From positions 105,926-169,925 of the forward strand of contig UCKU01000002.1 in the NCBI GenBank assembly GCA_900473185.1: 64,000 bases of DNA. Direction: 5' to 3'. Within the stretch, counting starts at the first letter, position 1; the number at the start of each line of letters is the position of its first letter. The translations under genes and the position numbers were made by a program. This stretch comes from Hyphomicrobiales bacterium (GTDB lineage: Bacteria; Pseudomonadota; Alphaproteobacteria; Rhizobiales; Rhizobiaceae). Shown here piece after piece: positions 36,444-45,747 of the stretch. The notes beneath the pieces were generated by a model. It was given only the letters and a program-made list of their open reading frames with translations. It ran no database searches and was not told where the DNA came from.

Positions 36444-36599
36444 ATGCTTGGCACGATACTTCTTATTATCCTTATTCTGTTATTGGTCGGCGCCTTGCCG
36501 AATTGGGGTTATAGCCGCGGCTGGGGCTATGGACCTTCCGGTGGTTTGGGGTTAGTTCTCGTCATCATTATCATTCTTGTACTGATGGGCCGAATTTAA
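36444..36599 (+). CDS. DUF3309 family small membrane protein
   Basis: 51 aa: MLGTILLIILILLLVGALP, a Trp/Tyr/Gly-rich turn NWGYSRGWGYGPSGG, then a second helix LGLVLVIIIILVLMGRI. The two-helix hairpin with WGYGPSGG is diagnostic for DUF3309. Ribosome site AGGA about 9 nt before ATG 36444. A general-stress promoter precedes it, and the next gene encodes an envelope lipoprotein 25 bp on. Role unknown; probably inner-membrane stress protein. Confidence 0.9.
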   Translation: MLGTILLIILILLLVGALPNWGYSRGWGYGPSGGLGLVLVIIIILVLMGRI

Positions 36600-36624
36600 A
36601 GGCCGGTAACCTGGGGAGTTAGAC

Positions 36625-36879
36625 ATGAAAAAGATTGTTCTTAGCTGCGCTCTCATTAGCGCTCTCGCCTCCTGCACCCCGACGGAGCAGGGCACGGCGA
36701 TTGGTGCGGGCACGGGCGCCATCATCGGCGGCGCCGTCAGCAACAGCTGGGGTGGCGCGGCAGTCGGCGCTGTCGCCGGCGGTCTGACAGGCGCACTGAT
36801 CGGCCATTCGGTCGAACGCCAAGGCTACTGCATCTATCGCGACCGTTACGGCCGCCGTTACGAAGCGCGTTGCCGCTAA
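36625..36879 (+). CDS. Small glycine-zipper lipoprotein
   Basis: 84 aa. Lipoprotein signal MKKIVLSCALISALAS-C with cut before Cys17. The middle is a glycine zipper: GTAIGAGTGAIIGGAVSNSWG and GAVAGGLTGALIGH, a membrane-inserting repeat of the YMGG/17-kDa antigen type. The end is basic (RDRYGRRYEARCR). In operon with DUF3309; a terminator follows 28 bp past the stop. Confidence 0.87.
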   Translation: MKKIVLSCALISALASCTPTEQGTAIGAGTGAIIGGAVSNSWGGAAVGAVAGGLTGALIGHSVERQGYCIYRDRYGRRYEARCR

Positions 36880-36906
36880 TCAGCATCGGCCCATCGGAAA
36901 TTTTGA

Positions 36907-36930
36907 ACGGGCGCTTCGGCGTCCGTTTTC
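36907..36930 (+). terminator. Terminator of the DUF3309-lipoprotein operon
   Basis: ACGGGCGC-TTCG-GCGTCCGT stem with a stable UUCG loop, followed by TTTCCTT. Confidence 0.88.
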
Positions 36931-37071
36931 CTTGCGCGCTTTTGTCGTCAACACCACGTTGACGATCGGTCGCTGAAGTCAAATCTACTGCGCCGCCAGG
37001 ACAAGCCCATATTCCTTTCAACATCGCAAGGGCAGAGCATGTGCCGCCCGCGATTGCAGAGGAACGCTACC

Positions 37072-37218
37072 ATGGCCCAGATTTTCCTGAATTCCGCCGT
37101 CGCCATCCTGATCGCCTCGGCTTTCCTCACGACGGCAGTCGCTGCCCTCCGCAGCCAGGACCGCGCCGTCCAGAAAGTGCCCGTCAAAGCCAATAGACGG
37201 CGTCATCCAAACGCCTGA
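37072..37218 (+). CDS. Small hypothetical membrane or secreted protein, 48 aa
   Basis: ATG 37072 has AGAGGAA about 8 nt upstream. The peptide starts MAQIFLNSAVAILIASAFLTT (one hydrophobic segment or signal peptide ending near AVA) and finishes basic (KANRRRHPNA). No family recognised. The inverted repeat GTCAAC-ACCAC-GTTGAC at 36947-36963 lies in its upstream region and could be an operator. It forms a pair with the next small gene, 66 bp on. Confidence 0.6.
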   Translation: MAQIFLNSAVAILIASAFLTTAVAALRSQDRAVQKVPVKANRRRHPNA

Positions 37219-37284
37219 CAGCATCAATGAACCGAACCGCGTGACGGCAACTATCCGAGTGTCCGTCCGCAGGGAGACACGACC

Positions 37285-37410
37285 ATGAACAGGATCATCG
37301 CAATCGCCGCCCTCATCACCATTGCCCTCGCGGCCTATGGCGCATCTGCCGGCCCCTATGACAGTGCCGGCAGCTTCCCGAGCAACTACGCCCACAGCCA
37401 GAAGAAATAG
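37285..37410 (+). CDS. Small secreted protein, 41 aa
   Basis: ATG 37285 with AGGGAGA about 8 nt upstream. MNRIIAIAALITIALAAYGASA is a clean signal peptide (cut after ASA), leaving a mature peptide of about 19 residues (GPYDSAGSFPSNYAHSQKK). Similar tiny exported proteins are frequent in Rhizobiaceae, without known role. It ends two bases before the phbB stop on the other strand. Confidence 0.65.
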   Translation: MNRIIAIAALITIALAAYGASAGPYDSAGSFPSNYAHSQKK

Positions 37411-37412
37411 GT

Positions 37413-38138
37413 TCAGACGAAGAACTGACCGCCATTGGCCGTCAACGTCGAACCGGTAATGAACCCGGCATCGTCGGAAATGAGGAAGGTCACGCAGCGC
37501 GCGATCTCCTCGGGTTCGCCGAGGCGACCAACCGGGATTTGCGGAATGATCTTCTCATTCAGCACCTTTTCCGGCACCGCAAGCACCATTTCCGTCCCAA
37601 TATAACCGGGGCAGATGGCATTGACGGTGATGTTCTTGGCCGCACCTTCCTGAGCAAGCGCCTTGGTAAATCCGAGATCGCCGGCTTTGGCAGCAGAATA
37701 GTTCACCTGCCCCATCTGGCCCTTCTGGCCGTTGATGGAGGAGATATTGACGATGCGGCCGAAGCTGCGGTCACGCATGCCGCTCCAGACATGGTGCGTC
37801 ATGTTGAAGAGACCGGTGAGGTTGGTATTGATCACCTCATGCCACTGCTGCGGCGTCATCTTGTGAAACATCGCATCGCGCGTGATGCCGGCATTGTTAA
37901 CGAGGATCTCGACCGGACCGAGTTCGGCCTGGACCCTCGCAATGCCTTCGCCGCAGGCAACATAGTCAGACACGTCCCACTTGAAGACCGGCACGCCGGT
38001 AACATCGTGAAATGCCTTGGCCCTTTCATCATTGCCGGCATAGTTGGCGGCAACCTTATAGCCGGCATTCTTTAGCGCCATCGAAATTGCCGCGCCAATG
38101 CCGCGCGTACCCCCAGTGACCAGAGCCACTCTGCTCAT
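37413..38138 (-). CDS. phbB: Acetoacetyl-CoA reductase
   Basis: 241 aa short-chain dehydrogenase: VTGGTRGIGAAIS binds NADPH, LVNNAGITRD follows, and the catalytic Ser/Tyr/Lys are in NISSINGQKGQMGQVNYSAAKAG. The ends of the protein (CPGYIGTEMV, GFITGSTLTANGGQFF) are those of PhaB enzymes. It makes (R)-3-hydroxybutyryl-CoA for polyhydroxybutyrate. Second gene of phbA-phbB, 67 bp after phbA. Confidence 0.95.
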   Translation of the reverse strand: MSRVALVTGGTRGIGAAISMALKNAGYKVAANYAGNDERAKAFHDVTGVPVFKWDVSDYVACGEGIARVQAELGPVEILVNNAGITRDAMFHKMTPQQWHEVINTNLTGLFNMTHHVWSGMRDRSFGRIVNISSINGQKGQMGQVNYSAAKAGDLGFTKALAQEGAAKNITVNAICPGYIGTEMVLAVPEKVLNEKIIPQIPVGRLGEPEEIARCVTFLISDDAGFITGSTLTANGGQFFV

Positions 38139-38205
38139 GTTCCGCTCCCCTGTTGTTGTCAGCCCGCTCTCGGTCGGGCCTCAAGAAACATGCATTGTAC
38201 GCTAT

Positions 38206-39387
38206 TTACATTGCCTCGAAGCACATCGCGACACCCATGCCACCACCAATGCATAGCGTGGCGAGACCCCTTTTGGCGCCGCGGCGCTTCATTTCGAAGA
38301 GCAGCGTATTGAGGACACGCGCACCCGAAGCGCCGATCGGATGACCGATCGCAATCGCGCCGCCATTGACGTTGACGATATTAGGATCCCAGCCGAGATC
38401 CTTGTTCACCGCGCAGGCTTGGGCCGCGAAGGCTTCATTGGCCTCGACGAGGTCCAGATCGGCGACGGACCAGCCGGCCTTTTCCAGCGCCTTGCGGGAA
38501 GCGGGGATCGGGCCAGTCCCCATGACCTGCGGATCGACACCGGCTGTTGCCCAGGAAACGATGCGGGCAAGCGGCTGGATGCCGCGTCGCGACGCTTCCG
38601 CTTCGCTCATCAACACGGCTGCGGCAGCGCCGTCGTTGAGACCGGAGGCATTCGCCGCGGTCACCGTGCCATCCTTGTCGAAGGCGGGCCGCAGCTTGGC
38701 CATAGCCTCCAGCGTCGCGCCGTGGCGGATATATTCGTCGGCATCGACGGTTACGTCACCCTTGCGGCCCTGAATGACGAAGGGAACGATTTCGTCCCTG
38801 AAGTGGCCAGCCTTCTGCGCTGCTTCGGCCTTGTTCTGCGAGCTGACGGCGAACTGGTCCTGGTCGTCACGGGAAAGCTGCCATTGGCGTGCGATATTTT
38901 CAGCGGTAACGCCCATGTGATAACCGTAAAAGGCGTCGGTTAGGCCGTCCTTGATCATGGTGTCGATCATCTTCATGTCGCCCATCTTCACGCCGCCGCG
39001 CAAATGCGCCGCATGCGGCGCCATCGACATGGATTCCTGACCGCCGGCGACGATGATCTTCGCATCGCCGAGCGCGATCTGCTGCATGCCGAGGGCAACG
39101 GCACGCAGGCCGGAACCGCAGAGCTGGTTGACGCTCCAAGCCGTCGCCTCCTTGGGAACACCGGCCTTCATCGCCGCCTGGCGAGCGGGGTTCTGGCCCT
39201 CGCCGGCCTGCAGGACCTGGCCAAGGATGACCTCGTCCACGTCTTCAGGGGAAACACTTGCCCGCTCCAGCGCGCCCTTGATGGCGGCTGCGCCGAGCTC
39301 GTGCGCGGGAATTGTGCCGAAAGCACCGTTGAAGGAACCGACAGCGGTACGCGCTGCGCTGGCGATGACGACGGATGAACTGCTCAT
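38206..39387 (-). CDS. phbA: Acetyl-CoA C-acetyltransferase (beta-ketothiolase)
   Basis: 393 aa from ATG 39387 ([17 protein letters not shown]). Catalytic Cys90 in [11 protein letters not shown], His in [12 protein letters not shown] and the second Cys in [12 protein letters not shown] mark a biosynthetic thiolase. It condenses two acetyl-CoA into acetoacetyl-CoA, the first step of PHB synthesis. Divergent from phaR across a 233-bp promoter region. The in-frame extension upstream to 39435 has no thiolase likeness. Confidence 0.96.
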   Translation of the reverse strand: MSSSSVVIASAARTAVGSFNGAFGTIPAHELGAAAIKGALERASVSPEDVDEVILGQVLQAGEGQNPARQAAMKAGVPKEATAWSVNQLCGSGLRAVALGMQQIALGDAKIIVAGGQESMSMAPHAAHLRGGVKMGDMKMIDTMIKDGLTDAFYGYHMGVTAENIARQWQLSRDDQDQFAVSSQNKAEAAQKAGHFRDEIVPFVIQGRKGDVTVDADEYIRHGATLEAMAKLRPAFDKDGTVTAANASGLNDGAAAAVLMSEAEASRRGIQPLARIVSWATAGVDPQVMGTGPIPASRKALEKAGWSVADLDLVEANEAFAAQACAVNKDLGWDPNIVNVNGGAIAIGHPIGASGARVLNTLLFEMKRRGAKRGLATLCIGGGMGVAMCFEAM

Positions 39388-39620
39388 GGGGTGGTTTCCT
39401 CGTTTCTCGTCACACATATAAGTGGAAACTGACAAAGCTGCAGGCGCAAGTCAAATGCCAAGACTATTCCACCATTTGCTGCAGCGCCCTCGAATGGATT
39501 TATCCGTACAGGGAAAGGGCTTGCCGCATCGCACAAAGAGATTGTCACCGCCCTTCTTTTGCGTCTACAGTCTCTGGTGGAGGAGTATCCATACAATCAG
39601 ACGGGGTTCGGGAGACTGAT

Positions 39621-40193
39621 ATGGCGAAGACTGAGGGCCAGATCGTAATAAAGAAATATGCCAATCGACGCCTCTATAATACAGGCACCAGCACCTATGT
39701 GACGCTGGAAGACCTGGCGGAGATGGTGAAGAAGGGGGAGGATTTTGTCGTTCAGGACGCCAAAAGCGGTGACGACATCACGCATTCGGTACTGACCCAG
39801 ATTATTTTCGAGCAGGAATCGAAGACCGGTAACACGCTGCTTCCGATCTCCTTCCTGCGTCAGCTGATCACCTACTACGGCGACCAGATGCAGATGGTCG
39901 TTCCGAGCTTCCTGGAACATTCCATGCGCGCCTTCACGGAACAGCAGTCGCAGATCCGTGAGCAGGTGAACCGTGCCTTCGGCGAAACGCCGCTCGGCAA
40001 GAACCTGCAGCTTCCCATGCAGATGGTCGAGGAGCAGGTCCGCCGGAATACCGAGATGTTCCAGCAGGCCATGCAGATGTTCTCGCCCTTCATGACGCCG
40101 CCGCCCAAGGAAAGCCGCAAGGCAGAGGCGAAGGACATCGACGAGCTGAAGGAACAGCTTCGCGCGCTGCAGAACAAGCTCGACAACCTATAG
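39621..40193 (+). CDS. phaR: PHB synthesis repressor PhaR (AniA)
   Basis: 190 aa from ATG 39621. N-terminal PHB/DNA-binding domain: IVIKKYANRRLYNTGTSTYVTLEDLAEMVKKGEDFVVQDAKSG type, followed by a phasin-like helical region with GETPLGKNLQLPMQ and a C-terminal coiled coil (DELKEQLRALQNKLDNL). PhaR binds PHB granules and represses phasin and other genes; in Sinorhizobium the protein is AniA and also affects exopolysaccharide and carbon flow. Divergent from phbA. Confidence 0.95.
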   Translation: MAKTEGQIVIKKYANRRLYNTGTSTYVTLEDLAEMVKKGEDFVVQDAKSGDDITHSVLTQIIFEQESKTGNTLLPISFLRQLITYYGDQMQMVVPSFLEHSMRAFTEQQSQIREQVNRAFGETPLGKNLQLPMQMVEEQVRRNTEMFQQAMQMFSPFMTPPPKESRKAEAKDIDELKEQLRALQNKLDNL

Positions 40194-40595
40194 GCCGATC
40201 GAAACGTCCCGGCCGGCGCTGCGGATCGACACCGCAAAGCCGCCGATCACGTCGATCAGCGCAATGGTCATCAGGATGAAGAAGACCTGGGTCGCCGCAT
40301 CCTGGACGAGAAGAAACTCGACCAGGAAGGCGATGAAGACTAGCATCGACAGCATGTGGTTGATGAGGTTGCCGGAAGCGTTCCGGGTTGCCTTCAGGAT
40401 CTCGAAGAAGAGTACGACGAGCGCCACGACGATGAAGAGATCGCCGAGCGCCATGCTCCAGATTGCACCTGACAGCATCGACAGCACGATCACGTCATGC
40501 TGGAGCGAGGGAATGCCGCCGCCGCCCATCAGGCCCAGCATCGCCAGATTGTAAAGAATAAATGGAATAACCATCAGCGGCATTGCGGTAATCAT
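40188..40595 (-). CDS. Conserved hypothetical protein with four membrane helices
   Basis: 135 aa with four hydrophobic segments: PLMVIPFILYNLAMLGLMGG, LFIVVALVVLFFEILKA, MLSMLVFIAFLVEFLLVQ, and FFILMTIALIDVIGGFAVSI. It ends inside the last codons of phaR; the two stop codons share the hexamer CTATAG. No recognised function; probably an inner-membrane protein. Confidence 0.8.
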   Translation of the reverse strand: MITAMPLMVIPFILYNLAMLGLMGGGGIPSLQHDVIVLSMLSGAIWSMALGDLFIVVALVVLFFEILKATRNASGNLINHMLSMLVFIAFLVEFLLVQDAATQVFFILMTIALIDVIGGFAVSIRSAGRDVSIGL

Positions 40596-40685
40596 GCAGA
40601 AATATCTCCCTGATCTCTAGGGAATACTGCCTGACATCACCGTCTCACTTCAAGGCACCGAGGATTATAATATCTTGAAAAGCAA

Positions 40686-40708
40686 AAGGCCGGCGTCGAG
40701 CCGGCCTT
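40686..40708 (-). terminator. Terminator of rpmF
   Basis: Perfect 9-bp stem AAGGCCGGC / GCCGGCCTT with a GTCGA loop; TTGCTTTT follows on the minus strand. Confidence 0.87.
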
Positions 40709-40740
40709 CAAAACTTTCATCAGACAAGCCGCATAAAGAA

Positions 40741-40926
40741 TTATGCGTTTTCCTTCGGCGTCAGAACCTGGCGACCACGGTACATACCGGTCTTCAGATC
40801 GATATGGTGCGGGCGGCGCAGTTCGCCGGAGTTCTTGTCTTCGACATAGGTCGGAGCCTTCAGCGCATCAGCCGAACGGCGCATGCCGCGCTTGGACGGG
40901 CTCGTTTTTCTCTTCGGTACAGCCAT
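40741..40926 (-). CDS. rpmF: 50S ribosomal protein L32
   Basis: 61 aa from ATG 40926: [20 protein letters not shown] is the standard L32 start, and [16 protein letters not shown] the typical end in alphaproteobacteria, which lack the zinc-binding Cys set. Terminator 33 bp downstream. Component of the large ribosomal subunit near the exit tunnel. Confidence 0.97.
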   Translation of the reverse strand: MAVPKRKTSPSKRGMRRSADALKAPTYVEDKNSGELRRPHHIDLKTGMYRGRQVLTPKENA

Positions 40927-41082
40927 TTCTCTTACTCCACTTGCGGGCAAAACATTCCCACGGCCAGACTGGCGGCCGAAACGGACATGTCGCGATTTCG
41001 GAATTTTGCGCGCTTATACATGCAAGGGGCGACCTTGACCAGTCCCCATATGTATTTTTTGCAGATGCCTCTGATTCTCCGC

Positions 41083-41730
41083 TCAGACTTCGTCTTCCGG
41101 CACGATCCACGGCTCGGCGCGGGCTGCTTCTTCCCACGTCCGCCAGGCCGGATGCGCCTTCATCGCATTCATGTAAGCCAGTATATCGGCACTGCTGACG
41201 AGATCATAGATATCGAAGCGATTGACGACGGGCGCAAACATCGCATCCGCTCCGCTGAATGCACCGAAGAGGAACGGTCCACCGGATTTCTGCAGCAGGT
41301 CGCGCCAAATCGTCTCGATGCGGCCGATATCGGCAGAGACGCCGTCAGGCAGTGCAATCTTGCCCTTCGGCCGGCGGATATTCATCGGGCAAGCGCTGCG
41401 CAGCGCCCGGAAGCTCGACATCATCTCCATGGAGACCGAACGGGCGAGCGCCCGCTCGGCACGATCCCTCGGCAGCAACCCGGCATCAGGATAGAGCTCG
41501 GCGACATATTCGATGATCGCGAAGGATTCCCAGATCTTCAGCGCGCCATGCTGCAGCAGGGGCACATGGCCGCTCGGCGAGACCGCCTTGATATTGGGAT
41601 TGCCACCAGGATAGTCGAAGGGGATCAGCACTTCTTCGAAATCGATGCCGACGCCCGTCAGCGCCATCCATGGCCGGAACGACCAGGAAGAGTAGTTCTT
41701 ATTGGCGATATAGAGCGTCAGCTTGTCCAC
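41083..41730 (-). CDS. Glutathione S-transferase family protein
   Basis: 215 aa. N-terminal thioredoxin-like domain with LYIANKNYSSWSFRPWMAL (Ser as likely catalytic residue), SPSGHVPLLQHG (cis-Pro) and IWESFAIIEYVAELYP; then an all-helical C-terminal domain with FLFGAFSGADAMFAPVV. Substrate unknown. It follows a DUF1868 gene by 12 bp and is probably in its operon. Confidence 0.9.
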   Translation of the reverse strand: MDKLTLYIANKNYSSWSFRPWMALTGVGIDFEEVLIPFDYPGGNPNIKAVSPSGHVPLLQHGALKIWESFAIIEYVAELYPDAGLLPRDRAERALARSVSMEMMSSFRALRSACPMNIRRPKGKIALPDGVSADIGRIETIWRDLLQKSGGPFLFGAFSGADAMFAPVVNRFDIYDLVSSADILAYMNAMKAHPAWRTWEEAARAEPWIVPEDEV

Positions 41731-41742
41731 GGTGTGTTCCTG

Positions 41743-42465
41743 TCAGGGTTCGAAATCGAAGATCAGCAGTTCGTGGAAGTGGTTCATATCCTCGAACACG
41801 CAGAAGGCCGGCGGGTTGAGTTCCAGTACCAGCGCCTTGCTACGAATATCCTCTATCACCTCGTCAAGCATCGCCTGCCAGCGCGGCAGCGCCTCGTCTT
41901 CCAGCCGCTCGATCGCATAGGTGAAGGTCATGTGGAACTTGTAGTCGTCATGGTTCGGCTGACGGTAGCCCAGGAGATCAGCCAGCGCATCGCGCCAGGC
42001 ACGCATCACCTTGCGATCGCCTTCGGTCGCGCCTTCGACAAGCAGGCCGGACGGCCGGGCGTTGACGATCGCCACCTTGAAGGGCTCGGACATCGAAAAA
42101 CCTTCGAGCCGCGCTGCCATGAGCTCAGTCATGTCGTCAATCGGCGTTTCCAGGGGGATATCGTCCGGCCAATAATTCTGTTTGCGGCGACCTTCGATAA
42201 CGCCCTCAAAAAGCGTCATGTGGATGCTGGTGATCGGCGTAAAGAGGAACTGCGGCGCTTCCGGCATTGCCAGATATTTCTCGCGCGCGTCGATCAGCAC
42301 CTGCTGTGTTTCTGATCCCTCGACCGGATGGCAGACGATCGTGTTGCCAGGCTCTGGCAGGAAACCGCCGACTTTGCGGTAGCGGGTACCGAGATGCGCT
42401 GGCGGAGCCGGATTATGGGTCTTCGAATATTGGAGAAGCTCGGGCGAAAGTGTCATTGACGTCAT
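41743..42465 (-). CDS. DUF1868 protein, 2H phosphoesterase fold
   Basis: 240 aa from ATG 42465 (ATG 42504 is possible; neither has a clear ribosome site). Two His-x-Thr motifs of the 2H phosphoesterase (2'-5' RNA ligase-like) superfamily are seen: TSIHMTLFEG and YKFHMTFTY, spaced as in cyclic phosphodiesterases. The N-terminus VGGFLPEPGNTIVCHP is DUF1868-specific. It could hydrolyse cyclic nucleotide 2',3'-phosphates; no activity is known to me. Upstream of the GST gene. Confidence 0.83.
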   Translation of the reverse strand: MTSMTLSPELLQYSKTHNPAPPAHLGTRYRKVGGFLPEPGNTIVCHPVEGSETQQVLIDAREKYLAMPEAPQFLFTPITSIHMTLFEGVIEGRRKQNYWPDDIPLETPIDDMTELMAARLEGFSMSEPFKVAIVNARPSGLLVEGATEGDRKVMRAWRDALADLLGYRQPNHDDYKFHMTFTYAIERLEDEALPRWQAMLDEVIEDIRSKALVLELNPPAFCVFEDMNHFHELLIFDFEP

Positions 42466-42560
42466 GGGCGACTCGGGGCTTTGATTGCTGATGCATTCGC
42501 CCATATGGCAGGATCAAGAATGTCAGATGACGCCTGCCGCTTCCAACGACAAGTTCTGAT

Positions 42561-43298
42561 TCAATCATAGATGCACTTGATGTAATCGCCCGAGCCCTGC
42601 GCGCGCCGTTCGATGAGCGCTGCAAGCCTGCGCAGCCCTCGTCCGGGTTTTCCGGCATTGCGATCGATCGGGTTCGGCAGCGAAACCGCAAGCAGCGAAG
42701 CCTGGCGGCGCGTAAGCTTCGAGGCAGGCACCTTGAAGTGATATTGCGCAGCCGCCTCGATACCGTAAATGCCTGGCCCCCATTCGGCGATATTGAGATA
42801 GATCTCCATCAGCCGCCGCTTCGACCAGACGAAATCGGAACCGACCGCCAATGGCAGTTCCAATCCCTTGCGGATGAAGGAGCGGCTGTTCCAGAGGAAG
42901 AGGTTCTTCGCCGTCTGCATAGGGATCGTGCTGCCGCCACGCGTCTCCTGGCCCTTCAGCGTATCCTCGATCAGCATACGCATCTCGCCCCAATCGACAC
43001 CGCCGTGGAAGCAATACTGTCCGTCTTCCGACATCATCACCGATTGCACGAGCACAGGCGCAACATCGTCGATCGACACCCAGCGCCGGTCATAACCGCG
43101 CAAAAGCACGAGATCGCGCAGCATCAGCGTCGAAACGGGATGGATGAAGGGCAGCAGATAGAGAAGGATCAGCACGTAGGGAAAAAGCAGCACCGCCAGA
43201 ACGGCAAGAACAATGCGCTTCAGCACCTGGCGGTCTCCAACCCAGCGCCGGCGAACCGGCGCATCGACGCTCTCCTCTGTCTGCGGCGCTATATCCAA
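42561..43298 (-). CDS. mtgA: Monofunctional peptidoglycan glycosyltransferase
   Basis: 245 aa, one N-terminal membrane helix ([20 protein letters not shown]) and a GT51 domain: [16 protein letters not shown] (catalytic Glu), [54 protein letters not shown] and [14 protein letters not shown]. It polymerises lipid II into glycan strands in the periplasm without transpeptidase activity. Divergent from the prenyl synthase gene. Confidence 0.95.
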   Translation of the reverse strand: MDIAPQTEESVDAPVRRRWVGDRQVLKRIVLAVLAVLLFPYVLILLYLLPFIHPVSTLMLRDLVLLRGYDRRWVSIDDVAPVLVQSVMMSEDGQYCFHGGVDWGEMRMLIEDTLKGQETRGGSTIPMQTAKNLFLWNSRSFIRKGLELPLAVGSDFVWSKRRLMEIYLNIAEWGPGIYGIEAAAQYHFKVPASKLTRRQASLLAVSLPNPIDRNAGKPGRGLRRLAALIERRAQGSGDYIKCIYD

Positions 43299-43432
43299 TG
43301 TCCCAGTCCGATTTCGCCCTCGTCGTTGTCATACCGCCTGAAAACCGTCATTGCCAGAGTGCAGCGGAAATCTTGACGCCGTGATCGACAATTCCGTTGC
43401 CAGCAGCCGTTCTGCCGTGCCAAAGAGCGCGC

Positions 43433-44347
43433 ATGGACGCTAAGCGGGAAACATTCGAGACACGGTTGAAAAACAGCGCCGCCGAGATCGAGGCGCTGCT
43501 CGATCTCCTGCTCTCTCCTGCCGTGCTGTCCGACGAGATCGCCCGTCCCGACCTCTTGCGAAGCGCCATGCACTACGCCGTCCTGAATGGCGGCAAACGC
43601 CTGCGCCCCTTCCTTGTCGTGGAAAGCGCAGCACTTCTCGGCGGCAACAGGCAGGCAGCACTTCGCGTCGGCGCGGCACTCGAATGCATCCATTGCTATT
43701 CGCTCGTTCACGACGATCTGCCGGCGATGGACGACGACGACCTGCGCCGCGGCAAGCCGACTGTACACATCAAATTCGACGAAGCGACCGCCATTCTGGC
43801 CGGCGACAGCCTGCTGACCTACGCATTCGACATCATCGCCGCGCCGGAAACCGACCTGCCGGACCGCAGCAAGACGGAACTTGTTCTGGCGATCGCCCGC
43901 GCCGCGGGCCTCGGCGGCATGGCCGGCGGACAGGCCCTTGATCTTGCAGCGGAAAAGCAGGCGCCTGATGAAGCTGGGATCATTCGCCTGCAGGCGATGA
44001 AGACGGGTGCACTGATCCGCTTCGCCTGCGAGGCCGGCGCCATCATTGCCGGCGCGTCTGCCGAAGATCGGCAGCGCCTGCGCCGCTTCGGCGAAAAGAT
44101 CGGCCTCGCCTTCCAGCTTGCAGATGATATTCTCGACCTGATCTCCGATATCAAGACGATGGGCAAGGCGACCGGCAAGGATGCCGCCCGCGGCAAGGGA
44201 ACGTTGGTGGCACTTCACGGCATGGAATGGGCAGAGAAGCGGCTACGTCAGCATGTCGAGGACGCAGAAGAGCTGCTCGCCCCCTATGGTGAACGCGCCG
44301 CAGTGCTGATCGCTACGGCTCTGTTCGTGGCCGAACGCAAGAACTGA
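43433..44347 (+). CDS. Polyprenyl synthetase, probable farnesyl diphosphate synthase
   Basis: 304 aa from ATG 43433 (MDAKRETFETRL). First Asp-rich motif HDDLPAMDDDDLRRG with small residues ahead typical for short-chain synthases; GGKRLRPFLV and the second motif FQLADDILD complete the active site. The family condenses IPP with DMAPP/GPP to FPP, feeding undecaprenyl and quinone side chains. ispG, the MEP pathway enzyme, is the next gene on the opposite strand. Confidence 0.9.
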   Translation: MDAKRETFETRLKNSAAEIEALLDLLLSPAVLSDEIARPDLLRSAMHYAVLNGGKRLRPFLVVESAALLGGNRQAALRVGAALECIHCYSLVHDDLPAMDDDDLRRGKPTVHIKFDEATAILAGDSLLTYAFDIIAAPETDLPDRSKTELVLAIARAAGLGGMAGGQALDLAAEKQAPDEAGIIRLQAMKTGALIRFACEAGAIIAGASAEDRQRLRRFGEKIGLAFQLADDILDLISDIKTMGKATGKDAARGKGTLVALHGMEWAEKRLRQHVEDAEELLAPYGERAAVLIATALFVAERKN

Positions 44348-44354
44348 GACAGTG

Positions 44355-44379
44355 GAAGGGCGGCACCATCCAGCCCTTC
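44355..44379 (+). terminator. Hairpin after the prenyl synthase gene
   Basis: GAAGGGC / GCCCTTC stem with an 11-nt loop, between converging genes; weak T content. Confidence 0.45.
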
Positions 44380-44404
44380 TCCAGTTCATCGAAAAGCGGA
44401 GTGA

Positions 44405-45652
44405 TTACTCCGCTGCCGTCTTCTGGCCGAAACGCTTCTCGATATAGTCGATGACGAGCGCCTCGAAATCCGAGGCGATATTTGGACCGCGCAGGGTCAG
44501 GGCTTTCTTGCCGTCGATGAAGACGGGGGCAGCCGGCGTCTCGCCGGTGCCCGGAAGCGAAATGCCGATATCGGCATGTTTGCTTTCGCCCGGTCCATTG
44601 ACGATACAGCCCATGACGGCGACATTGAGCGCTTCCACACCCGGATATTTCTCACGCCAGATTGGCATGTTCTTGCGGATGTCGTTCTGGATGTCCTGCG
44701 CGAGCTCCTGGAATACCGTCGAGGTCGTGCGCCCACAGCCGGGACAGGCCGCGACCACGGGCACAAACTGGCGGAAACCCATGACCTGCAGTAGTTCCTG
44801 CGCCACCTGCACCTCGCGGGTGCGGTCACCATTCGGCTCCGGCGTCAACGAAATGCGGATTGTATCGCCAATGCCGTTCTGCAGCACATAACCCATGGCA
44901 GCAGAAGAGGCGACGATGCCCTTGGTGCCCATGCCGGCTTCGGTCAGACCGAGATGCAGCGCATGGTTGGAGCGCTCGGCGAGCATGGAATTGACGGCGA
45001 TCAGGTCCTGAACCTGGCTGACCTTGGCCGACAGGATGATGCGGTTGCGCGGCAGGCCGATCTCTTCGGCAAGCCGGGCAGACAGCAGCGCCGACTGCAC
45101 GATTGCCTCGTGCGTCACCTGCCGGGCCGAAAGTGGCGATCCCTCGGCCTGGTTCTTGTCCATCAGCTGCGTCAGCAGTTCCTGGTCCAGCGAACCCCAG
45201 TTGACACCGATGCGGACCGGTTTGTTATAGCGGATCGCCATCTCGATGATTTCGGCGAACTGCTTGTCCTTCTTGTCCTTGAAGCCGACATTGCCGGGAT
45301 TGATGCGATATTTCGCCAGCGCTTCGGCGCAGGCCGGATGATCGGCAAGCAGCTTGTGGCCGATATAGTGGAAATCGCCGATCAGTGGCACATCCATGCC
45401 GAGGCGCAGCAGCCGCTCGCGGATCTTCGGCACGGCGGCAGCACTTTCGTCGCGGTCAACGGTGATGCGTACCAGCTCCGAACCGGCGCGATGGAGTGCA
45501 GCCACCTGCGCAACCGTGGAATCCACATCCGCCGTATCGGTGTTGGTCATGGATTGCACGACGACCGGCGCACCGCCGCCGACGATGACACCGCCGACAT
45601 CGACGGCAACGGAAGCGCGGCGCGGTTTCGGATCGAAATCGAAAGCAGACAT
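44405..45652 (-). CDS. ispG: 4-hydroxy-3-methylbut-2-en-1-yl diphosphate synthase (GcpE)
   Basis: 415 aa. N-terminal TIM barrel: [44 protein letters not shown] and [13 protein letters not shown]-terminal domain with the 4Fe-4S cysteines in [12 protein letters not shown] and [17 protein letters not shown]. It catalyses the reductive ring opening of MEcPP in the MEP isoprenoid pathway, using flavodoxin or ferredoxin electrons. Full length for the bacterial type with extra residues between domains. Confidence 0.96.
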   Translation of the reverse strand: MSAFDFDPKPRRASVAVDVGGVIVGGGAPVVVQSMTNTDTADVDSTVAQVAALHRAGSELVRITVDRDESAAAVPKIRERLLRLGMDVPLIGDFHYIGHKLLADHPACAEALAKYRINPGNVGFKDKKDKQFAEIIEMAIRYNKPVRIGVNWGSLDQELLTQLMDKNQAEGSPLSARQVTHEAIVQSALLSARLAEEIGLPRNRIILSAKVSQVQDLIAVNSMLAERSNHALHLGLTEAGMGTKGIVASSAAMGYVLQNGIGDTIRISLTPEPNGDRTREVQVAQELLQVMGFRQFVPVVAACPGCGRTTSTVFQELAQDIQNDIRKNMPIWREKYPGVEALNVAVMGCIVNGPGESKHADIGISLPGTGETPAAPVFIDGKKALTLRGPNIASDFEALVIDYIEKRFGQKTAAE

Positions 45653-45747
45653 AAAGAGCTCTTACACCCGGAAAACAGAGCCTTTCAGGTGGATCAAGCC
45701 CGCGAGCTTGTCAACCGCCCCGTATATCACTTTTGTTTGGAGGCGGC

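Noticed and set aside
36128..36454. Minus-strand frames of 62 and 108 codons over the repeats
   Set aside because: They share a short RFVPAL-type string only because both cross copies of the DNA repeat; no start signals.
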